A DNA stretch of 7,250 nt from CAZAIO01 sp964485235 (GTDB taxonomy: Bacteria > Chloroflexota > Dehalococcoidia > GIF9 > UBA5629), in contig CAZAIO010000130.1 of assembly GCA_964485235.1 (NCBI GenBank), positions 1 through 7,250 of the forward strand. Reading direction: 5' to 3'. The position numbers were made by a program, and so were the translations under genes. Below the pieces are notes generated by a model that was given only the letters and a program-made list of their open reading frames with translations, searched no databases and was not told the DNA's origin. Below are positions 1-5,699 of the stretch, piece after piece (position 1 is the stretch's first letter; each line of letters opens with the position of its first letter).

Positions 1-43
1 ACTACCAAATATAAAATCTTTGACTATTTAAAGACAGGATAGA

Positions 44-790
44 CTACAATAACTTTCTTAATGTTTCCCCGATGGAGATATCGTAATCGGCAGGATAGGG
101 AGTTATAGAAATTTTGTTTTGCTCCAGTGCCCATATATCGCTTCCCTGCTCTATTTCCCATTCTGCCACGCCACGTACGATCCAGTAGTAATGTCTCTTA
201 CCGTCATGACCCGTCTCGATCCCGTCGCTATATCTGCGTTCTCCCAGCTTTGTGACCTCCACCCCCTGTATTTGTTCCAGCGGCAAATTCGGCAAATTCA
301 CATTAAGCAGTAATTTCGATGGTAATTTCCCGTCGTGAAAAGCCTGTGCCAGTTTTGCTGCTAGTTTCGCCGCTTCATCGAAATATACGTTCTCGAACGC
401 TGCTACCGAGATCGCGATTGCGGGAATGTCGTAGAAATATCCCTGTAACGCCCCGCCGACCGTGCCGGAAATAAAAAAATCATTGCCCAGATTCGGGCCT
501 TCATTAATACCGGATACGATCACGTCTACTTTGCTCTTGATCGCATATCTCAATGCCAGGATAACGCTATCTCCGGGCGTACCGTCAACAGAAAAAGCGC
601 GTACACCCCTGACAGAAGATTTTACTTTGTTCAACCGTAAAGGATGACGAAATGTCACTGAAGTTCCCACACCGCTCTGGTCTCTGTCCGGAGCGACAAC
701 GGTCACATTTCCGATCTTTGCCAGCTCTTTCGTCAGTACCCATAATCCGTCCGCATATACACCATCGTCATTCGTAACGAGTATGTTCAA
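44..790 (-). CDS. surE: 5'/3'-nucleotidase SurE (survival protein E)
   Basis: SurE is a cytoplasmic, metal-dependent nucleoside monophosphate phosphatase that dephosphorylates 5'- and 3'-nucleotides. Counted from the chosen TTG start (790-788), the protein has 248 residues, normal for the family. It opens with the family signature NILVTNDDG, which places acidic metal ligands at D8 and D9. S39 (APDRDQSG) and N96 (SGINEGPN) complete the expected metal site, and TPGDSV lies at 71-76. The C-terminus keeps the usual VTKLGERRY and ISITPYPADY stretches. The start was chosen because SurE proteins begin directly at this motif and a GGGGAT stretch lies about 8 bases upstream. The frame stays open to a GTG at 862, which would add 24 residues with no family counterpart, and an ATG at 823 lies between the two. 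The gene is divergent from folD and appears monocistronic within the window. The function is secure; the start is less so. Confidence 0.95.
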   Translation of the reverse strand: MNILVTNDDGVYADGLWVLTKELAKIGNVTVVAPDRDQSGVGTSVTFRHPLRLNKVKSSVRGVRAFSVDGTPGDSVILALRYAIKSKVDVIVSGINEGPNLGNDFFISGTVGGALQGYFYDIPAIAISVAAFENVYFDEAAKLAAKLAQAFHDGKLPSKLLLNVNLPNLPLEQIQGVEVTKLGERRYSDGIETGHDGKRHYYWIVRGVAEWEIEQGSDIWALEQNKISITPYPADYDISIGETLRKLL

Positions 791-905
791 TTTAATATCC
801 CCAAAACCATTTGAGTTTATCATACCCACCGGTATAGGACAACTTGACTGTAGTGTATTCACTATTGCCTTTGTTCACACTACATGATATACTGCGGGGT
901 TGGTA

Positions 906-930
906 ACACAGGTTCCGGAAGAGGCTGTGT
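906..930. repeat. Imperfect inverted repeat with central TTCCGGAA palindrome
   Basis: ACACAG at 906-911 is the reverse complement of CTGTGT at 925-930, separated by 13 bases. The spacer contains the perfect 8-base palindrome TTCCGGAA at 913-920, whose centre is offset by about 1.5 bases from that of the outer arms. The site lies just upstream of surE, so it could be an operator or a small hairpin. Symmetry this short also arises by chance, and no regulator gene is nearby to support a role. Confidence 0.35.
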
Positions 931-1016
931 GTTTTATTGTTGGTTATACATTCAAATTAAAATATGCTATTCCTGTATTTGTAATAATCTCATCTCTGGA
1001 TTTTGATACGATGTTC

Positions 1017-1054
1017 TTCTATTGATGTCACAGTCTTTCTCAAAATCAATAGAA
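1017..1054. repeat. 10-base perfect inverted repeat upstream of folD
   Basis: TTCTATTGAT at 1017-1026 is the exact reverse complement of ATCAATAGAA at 1045-1054, with an 18-base spacer. It lies about 140 bases upstream of the folD start and has no U-tract, so it is not a convincing terminator. A weak promoter candidate has its -35 element just inside the left arm and its -10 element overlapping the right arm, the geometry expected of a repressor operator. The repeat is read directly from the sequence; the regulatory role is inference. Confidence 0.5.
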
Positions 1055-1055
1055 T
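1027..1055 (+). promoter_or_regulatory. Candidate promoter for folD-fhs
   Basis: GTCACA (1027-1032, 4 of 6 matches to TTGACA) is followed after 17 bases by TAGAAT (1050-1055, 5 of 6 matches to TATAAT). Transcription would begin near 1062 and give a leader of roughly 130 bases before folD. The match is modest in an AT-rich region, so this is only the best-supported of several weak options. Confidence 0.28.
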
Positions 1056-1176
1056 ACCAGGTAATAAGATGTAATTCGCTTTTATAGCCGGTTAATTTCG
1101 TTAATAACTTCCATAAATAGAAAGCCATATTTAAAATGATAAAGACTCCTGCGGAAGCCTTTAATCAATAAGAATA

Positions 1177-1184
1177 GAGGAGGT
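1177..1184 (+). promoter_or_regulatory. Ribosome binding site of folD
   Basis: GAGGAGGT lies 7 bases before the ATG at 1192. It is a strong Shine-Dalgarno match that fixes the folD start and indicates efficient translation. Confidence 0.85.
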
Positions 1185-1191
1185 AATTAAT

Positions 1192-2082
1192 ATGACGGCA
1201 ACTATTATAAGCGGCACCCAGGTAGCTACCGATATACGTGCGGAACTGAAGGGAAGAGTAGCTAAAGTTCAATCAAAAGGTATCAACCCCGCACTTGCAG
1301 TAGTGCTTGTGGGCGAGGACCCCGCTTCGGTCTCCTACGTAACTTCAAAGGCAAAGGGTGCCGAAGAGATCGGAATGTTCGAAGAAACGATACGCCTCCC
1401 TGCGGACACATCCGAAGAAGAAGTAATAAAAACAGTAGACCGTTTAAATAAAGACCCCAAATTCCACGGTATACTTGTTCAATTGCCGCTGCCCAAACAT
1501 ATCGATTCGGAAAAAATTATAAGCCTTATATCACCTGAGAAAGATGTCGACGGCTTTCATCCGGTCAACCAGGGTAAATTGCTTCGTGGTGAACCGTGCC
1601 CGCTCCCCTGCACACCGCATGGAGTGCAGGAACTGCTCATGCGGAGCGGCAACGACCCATCCGGGAAACATGTGGTGATCTGCGGAAGAAGCAACCTGGT
1701 CGGCAAGCCTCTTGCCGGTATCCTGATACAAAAAAAGAAAGGGGCAAATGCCACGGTCACAGTATGCCACACCGGAACAAAAGACATGGGCTACTATACG
1801 AGACAGGCTGATATTGTGGTCGCTGCAATGGGAGCGCCAAAAGTGATAACGGCGGATATGATCAGGGACGGTGCAGTGGTTATCGATGTCGGTGTAAACC
1901 GGGTGGAAGATAAAACGAGAGAAAAAGGCTTTCGCCTTGTAGGCGATGTCGATTTCGAACCCATAAAGGAAAAAGCATCGGCTATCACACCTGTTCCCGG
2001 CGGCGTAGGACCGATGACGGTGACCATGTTGCTTATGAATACCGTTGAAATAGCAGAACGGCTTGCAGGTATAACGAAATAG
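1192..2082 (+). CDS. folD: Bifunctional methylenetetrahydrofolate dehydrogenase / methenyltetrahydrofolate cyclohydrolase FolD
   Basis: FolD is a cytoplasmic enzyme of folate C1 metabolism. It reversibly oxidises 5,10-methylene-THF to 5,10-methenyl-THF with NAD(P) and hydrolyses that to 10-formyl-THF. The 296-residue product has the normal length. The catalytic dehydrogenase/cyclohydrolase domain carries the GEDPASVSYVTSK motif with Y49 and the catalytic lysine K53. QLPLPKH (97-103) and DVDGFHP (118-124) follow. The Rossmann-type cofactor domain has GRSNLVGKP at 165-173, and the C-terminal signature PGGVGPMT is at 269-276. The cofactor domain carries a few extra residues (QKKKGANATVTVCHTGTK) compared with E. 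coli FolD. Fhs lies 69 bases downstream with no terminator between them, so co-transcription is likely. Fhs makes the 10-formyl-THF that FolD interconverts, so the two steps are consecutive. Confidence 0.98.
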   Translation: MTATIISGTQVATDIRAELKGRVAKVQSKGINPALAVVLVGEDPASVSYVTSKAKGAEEIGMFEETIRLPADTSEEEVIKTVDRLNKDPKFHGILVQLPLPKHIDSEKIISLISPEKDVDGFHPVNQGKLLRGEPCPLPCTPHGVQELLMRSGNDPSGKHVVICGRSNLVGKPLAGILIQKKKGANATVTVCHTGTKDMGYYTRQADIVVAAMGAPKVITADMIRDGAVVIDVGVNRVEDKTREKGFRLVGDVDFEPIKEKASAITPVPGGVGPMTVTMLLMNTVEIAERLAGITK

Positions 2083-2137
2083 AACAATCTTGTATCGATG
2101 TTACCAGTAATTTATGCAGGTAGAAAAAACATATAAA

Positions 2138-2147
2138 TAAAGGAGGT
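2138..2147 (+). promoter_or_regulatory. Ribosome binding site of fhs
   Basis: TAAAGGAGGT is a full 10-base complement to the typical 3' end of 16S rRNA and ends 4 bases before the GTG at 2152. It settles the choice of the GTG start and suggests high expression of fhs within the operon. Confidence 0.85.
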
Positions 2148-2151
2148 CCAC

Positions 2152-3915
2152 GTGGCATACGATGCAACTAAATTGAAGGACTGGCAAATCGCCGAAGAGG
2201 CGGAAGTGAATATGCCCACCCCTGAAATGTGGCGTGATAAGCTGGGACTTCAGAAAGACGAAATTATCCCGTATGGAAGATTATGTAAAATAGATTTCAT
2301 GAAGCTCATTGAACGTTTAAAGAACAAGCCGGACGGTAAATATATCGAGGTAACCGCTATTACTCCCACACCGCTCGGTGAAGGAAAGACGACAACTACA
2401 ATGGGAATTCTGGAAGGTCTGGGCAAACGCGGGAAGAATGTAGGCGGTTGTATACGCCAGCCTTCCGGCGGGCCGACTATGAACATTAAAGGCACTGCCG
2501 CAGGCGGAGGGAATGCGCTGCTTATCCCGATGACGGAGTTTTCCATGGGGCTTACCGGAGATATCAACGATCTTATGAATGCGCACAATCTTATGATGGT
2601 CGCGCTTACCGCGCGAATGCAGCATGAACGCAATTATGATGACGCTGAACTCGCCAAGCGTACCGGAATGCGCCGTCTCGATGTCGATCCGACGAGAGTT
2701 GAAGTAGGCTGGATTATAGACTTCTGCGCTCAGAGCCTGCGAAACATCGTGATAGGACTCGGCGGGCGTATGGACGGTTTTACAATGCAGTCACGTTTCG
2801 GCATCGCGGTTAGTTCGGAATTGATGGCTATGCTTTCTATCATTACAGACCTCGCAGACCTCCGGAAAAGAATGGACGAGATCACCGTTGCTTTCGATAA
2901 AAAAGGAAACGTGGTCACCACAGGCGATCTGGAAGTCGGCGGCGCGATGACGGCATGGATGAGGAATACTATCAATCCAACGCTTGCCTGTACTGTTGAA
3001 TACCAGCCGTGCATGGTACATGCCGGTCCGTTTGCCAACATTGCCGTAGGACAGTCATCGATTATCGCCGACCGGATAGGCCTGAAGATGTTTGATTACC
3101 ATGTCACAGAAAGCGGCTTTGCTGCCGACATTGGCTTCGAAAAGTTCTGGAACGTAAAATGCCGTTACAGCGGCTTGAAACCGCATGTGTCGGTACTCAC
3201 AGCGACTATCAGGGCGCTCAAGATGCATGGCGGCGGACCTAAAGTCGTTGCAGGACTGCCTCTTCCCGAAGCATATACCAAAGCAGACCTCGGCCTGCTT
3301 GAAAAAGGTCTGGATAACCTGCGCCATCACATCAATACGATAAGGACATCGGGAATAAATCCTGTCGTATGTATCAATGCGTTCCATACCGACACAAAAG
3401 AGGAGATCGCTCTGGTCAGGAAAGCAGCCGAAGCTGCAGGAGCACGATGCGCGCTTTCCACGCATTGGGCTGACGGTGGCGACGGCGCACTCGAACTTGC
3501 CGACGCGATTATGGACGCCTGCAAAAAGGAAAACGAATTTAAATTCCTGTATCCTATGGAAATGAAACTACGTGACCGTGTGGAAAAAATAGCAAAGGTA
3601 GTATACGGAGCGGACGGCGTATCCTGGACACCGGATGCGGAAGCAAAAGCAAAGATGCTTGAAAATGATCCGAAATATAACGACTATGCCACGATGATGG
3701 TAAAAACACATTTAAGCCTCACTCATGATCCGGTGCTAAAAGGTGTTCCGAAGGGATGGACATTGCCTATTCGCGATGTGCTCATCTATTCCGGAGCAAA
3801 ATTCCTTTGTCCGTGTGCGGGGACTATCAGCCTTATGCCGGGCACGAGTTCCGATCCCGCTTTAAGAAGAGTGGACATCGATACAAAGACGGGTAAAGTC
3901 CAGGGCTTATTTTAA
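2152..3915 (+). CDS. fhs: Formate-tetrahydrofolate ligase (10-formyl-THF synthetase)
   Basis: This cytoplasmic enzyme joins formate to tetrahydrofolate using ATP, giving 10-formyl-THF. It is the entry step for formate in the methyl branch of the Wood-Ljungdahl pathway and feeds C1 biosynthesis elsewhere. The P-loop TPTPLGEGKTT spans about 71-81. RQPSGGP is at 102-108, followed by KGTAAGGGNA at 113-122. F411 (CINAFHTDT) and W439 (STHWADGGDG) match the two aromatic residues that sandwich folate in the Moorella enzyme. The C-terminus ends in the family-typical GLF. At 587 residues it is longer than the roughly 555-560 of clostridial enzymes. By recalled alignment the extra length lies mainly near 158-175 and just after MHGGGP (about 361-372). 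The start is GTG. It is followed by a strong terminator, making it the last gene of the folD unit. The enzyme is certain; the direction of flux is not shown by the sequence. Confidence 0.98.
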   Translation: MAYDATKLKDWQIAEEAEVNMPTPEMWRDKLGLQKDEIIPYGRLCKIDFMKLIERLKNKPDGKYIEVTAITPTPLGEGKTTTTMGILEGLGKRGKNVGGCIRQPSGGPTMNIKGTAAGGGNALLIPMTEFSMGLTGDINDLMNAHNLMMVALTARMQHERNYDDAELAKRTGMRRLDVDPTRVEVGWIIDFCAQSLRNIVIGLGGRMDGFTMQSRFGIAVSSELMAMLSIITDLADLRKRMDEITVAFDKKGNVVTTGDLEVGGAMTAWMRNTINPTLACTVEYQPCMVHAGPFANIAVGQSSIIADRIGLKMFDYHVTESGFAADIGFEKFWNVKCRYSGLKPHVSVLTATIRALKMHGGGPKVVAGLPLPEAYTKADLGLLEKGLDNLRHHINTIRTSGINPVVCINAFHTDTKEEIALVRKAAEAAGARCALSTHWADGGDGALELADAIMDACKKENEFKFLYPMEMKLRDRVEKIAKVVYGADGVSWTPDAEAKAKMLENDPKYNDYATMMVKTHLSLTHDPVLKGVPKGWTLPIRDVLIYSGAKFLCPCAGTISLMPGTSSDPALRRVDIDTKTGKVQGLF

Positions 3916-3937
3916 AAAATACGCAGTTTTAAAAAAC

Positions 3938-3969
3938 GGGGAGGACGGCTTCGGTCGTCCTCCTTTTTT
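3938..3969 (+). terminator. Strong rho-independent terminator after fhs
   Basis: Arms GGAGGACGGC (3940-3949) and GTCGTCCTCC (3954-3963) pair over 10 positions with one G-U wobble. They enclose a C(UUCG)G tetraloop, one of the most stable RNA loops, followed by six Ts (3964-3969). A run of six As at 3931-3936 precedes the stem, which may extend it and allow some termination in the other direction. It begins about 23 bases after the fhs stop and separates the folate unit from the next one. Confidence 0.93.
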
Positions 3970-3990
3970 ACTGCCGCGTATTGCCCTGTT

Positions 3991-4020
3991 TTGCACGATT
4001 AACGCTTTTTCAGCTAAAAT
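3991..4020 (+). promoter_or_regulatory. Candidate promoter for the acyl-CoA synthetase unit
   Basis: TTGCAC (3991-3996) and TAAAAT (4015-4020, 5 of 6 matches to TATAAT) are 18 bases apart, just after the fhs terminator and before the next gene, where a promoter is required. The predicted start near 4027 leaves a leader of only about 9 bases before the ATG at 4036. That would agree with the absence of a clear Shine-Dalgarno sequence there. The -35 element is weak (3 of 6). Confidence 0.35.
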
Positions 4021-4035
4021 CAAACTTGACGGCAT

Positions 4036-5475
4036 ATGACTAAAAAAGAATTACTGGAAAAATACAGACCCTTATTTTATCCCGAGTCTATAGCAATAAT
4101 AGGTGCTTCGCACAATCCTCAAAAGAGAAGCAACTTATGGATGAAGCGGCTTATAGAGTGCGGTTTCAAGGGAAAGCTGTACCCCGTTGGTGCGGGCAAT
4201 GAACCTATATACGGACGGAAAGTATATAACCGTGTCGACAAGATACCATCAACTATAGACTATGCGAATGTATTCATCTCTCGCGAGTCCTTACCTGCAT
4301 TTATAGAAGGTCTTCCTGCCGGAAAAATACGCTTCATAAGTTTCTTTACCGCAGGGTTTAGTGAGTCCGGCGATAGCAGGGGTATAGAGCTCGAGCAATT
4401 CCTGCTTGATCAGACATCGCTTAAAGATTTCCATATCATCGGGCCCAACTGCATCGGTATATACAATCCCGGGATAAATATTCCGTACGGGCCGGCCGGG
4501 ATAATAGGTAAAAGCGGGCATGTGAGCTTTATCAGCCAGAGCGGTAGTGTGGGGGCAAAGCTTGCCGAAACGGGTATTGCCCAGGATATCGGATACAGCA
4601 AGGGCATCAGCTATGGCAATGGCATCGACCTGGATAGTGTAGACTATCTCGAATATCTGGCTGCGGATCCTGAGACGGAGGCGATAGGCGCATATATCGA
4701 AGGTACACGAAAAGGGCACCTTTTTTTAAAAGTCATGCGGGAGACAACCACGATAAAACCTGTCGTCGTATGGAAAGGAGGCAGGACTGAAGCGGGTGCA
4801 TCGGCAGCCATGTCTCATACCGGCTCTATAGCCAGTCCTGCAGCAAACTGGTCGGCTGCACTCAAACAGACAGGAGCAATAGAGGTAAACAGCGTTGAAG
4901 AGCTCACGGACACATTATTTATCTTCCAACAATTAAAACGCTGGAACGGCAAAGGGATCGCACTTGTAGGCGGATTTGTTGACGGCGGAGGAGGTATCTG
5001 CGTTTCAGCAACAGATACTTTTGCCGATCATGGGCTTAATATTCCAAGGTTCAATTCAAATACTGAAAAACAACTGGGGGCTCTTCTCGGTCAGGTGGTC
5101 AACATTCTGAGAAATCCCGTTGACCTTTCTGCTCAGGGATCCAATATCCCTCTTCTTAAAAAAGCGCTGAAAGCAATTCTGAACGACCCGGCTGTGGATA
5201 TGCTCGTCGCCCAGCAGGACATGGGAATTCTCATGCTCACACTTTCGCCTGAAACAATAGAAGCGATAAACGATACGTTGATAAGTCTCAGGGATGAACA
5301 GCCCAAACCGGTTGTGGCTATTCTGCCTCACGGGCTTCATGAAATGCAAAGACGGAAGATAGAGCACCGGCTGGCACGGCACGGCATTCCTGTCTTCTAT
5401 TCTCTGGAAAGGGCGGCAAAGGCTATTCGTAACATCAATATATACTCACTGTCACATAAGAAGGATGCAACCTGA
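4036..5475 (+). CDS. Acyl-CoA synthetase (ADP-forming), alpha-type subunit
   Basis: The 479-residue protein has the layout of the alpha subunit of ADP-forming acetyl-CoA synthetase (AcdA-like), of the succinyl-CoA ligase superfamily. An N-terminal CoA-binding Rossmann domain (about 15-135) carries IAIIGAS at 20-25. A ligase domain with SQSGSVGA follows, and then the phosphorylated-histidine motif AAMSHTGS with H261. A third domain with VGGFVDGGGG ends near the NPVDL motif at 360-364. Family enzymes convert acyl-CoA, ADP and phosphate to acid, ATP and CoA through phospho-histidine, but need an ATP-grasp beta domain. That domain is absent from this protein and from the window, so the partner must be encoded elsewhere or the protein has another role. 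The substrate (acetyl, other acyl or aryl) cannot be read from the sequence. The start has only a weak upstream ribosome binding site. The stop overlaps the next gene by one base, implying coupled translation. Confidence 0.88.
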   Translation: MTKKELLEKYRPLFYPESIAIIGASHNPQKRSNLWMKRLIECGFKGKLYPVGAGNEPIYGRKVYNRVDKIPSTIDYANVFISRESLPAFIEGLPAGKIRFISFFTAGFSESGDSRGIELEQFLLDQTSLKDFHIIGPNCIGIYNPGINIPYGPAGIIGKSGHVSFISQSGSVGAKLAETGIAQDIGYSKGISYGNGIDLDSVDYLEYLAADPETEAIGAYIEGTRKGHLFLKVMRETTTIKPVVVWKGGRTEAGASAAMSHTGSIASPAANWSAALKQTGAIEVNSVEELTDTLFIFQQLKRWNGKGIALVGGFVDGGGGICVSATDTFADHGLNIPRFNSNTEKQLGALLGQVVNILRNPVDLSAQGSNIPLLKKALKAILNDPAVDMLVAQQDMGILMLTLSPETIEAINDTLISLRDEQPKPVVAILPHGLHEMQRRKIEHRLARHGIPVFYSLERAAKAIRNINIYSLSHKKDAT

Positions 5476-5699
5476 TGACAGAAATGGGAAAAATATTGCT
5501 TATAGCGGGAGGAATAATCATCGTCGTAGGCCTCTTGCTCACATTCAGCAACCACATTCCTTTCCTCGGCAAACTGCCGGGGGATATTGTGATTAAAAAA
5601 GAAAACTTCACGTTCTATTTTCCACTCGTTTCGTTTCTTTTAATCAGCATTATCCTGACCGTGATAATAAATGTCATCCTGCGTTTGATCAACAAATGA
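5475..5699 (+). CDS. Small two-helix membrane protein, DUF2905 family
   Basis: This 74-residue protein has one hydrophobic helix at about 7-24 and a second at about 50-71. They are joined by a polar stretch with the conserved-looking LGKLPGDIVI at 31-40 and FYFPL at 47-51, features I associate with DUF2905. The family has no known function. The protein should sit in the cytoplasmic membrane as a hairpin. Its ATG overlaps the preceding stop as TGATG, with AAGGA at 5461-5465 nine bases upstream, which favours this start over the Met at residue 4. Its own stop overlaps the queA start as ATGA. Small genes of this type sit among housekeeping operons in diverse bacteria, so proximity says little about its role. 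Confidence 0.85.
   Translation: MTEMGKILLIAGGIIIVVGLLLTFSNHIPFLGKLPGDIVIKKENFTFYFPLVSFLLISIILTVIINVILRLINK

Larger units (their letters stand above)
863..1191. promoter_or_regulatory. Divergent intergenic region between surE and folD
   Basis: This 329-base stretch holds no credible gene: all frames are broken by stops and any short ORF lacks a ribosome binding site. It is AT-rich compared with the flanking genes and must carry the promoters for surE (leftward) and folD-fhs (rightward). It contains two inverted repeats (906-930 and 1017-1054, listed separately) and a weak sigma70-like promoter candidate at 1027-1055. A second candidate is a TAAAAT at 1132-1137 with a poor TTCCAT 17 bases upstream. 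I found no consensus promoter for surE. I do not recognise a tetrahydrofolate riboswitch, which might be expected ahead of folate genes, although a covariance-model scan would be needed to exclude one. Confidence 0.6.

Noticed and set aside
1132..1137. TAAAAT as the folD -10 element
   Set aside because: The matching -35 (TTCCAT at 1109-1114) has only 3 of 6 consensus bases, so it is kept only as an alternative.
1056..1191. Tetrahydrofolate riboswitch or other leader RNA ahead of folD
   Set aside because: I could not recognise a conserved core or convincing paired stems. A covariance-model scan with the THF riboswitch family would decide.
3055..3465. 136-residue minus-strand ORF inside fhs, and similar long shadows in folD, fhs and the acyl-CoA synthetase
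   Set aside because: They lie antisense within strongly conserved genes, have no family signature, and show the composition expected of shadow frames.
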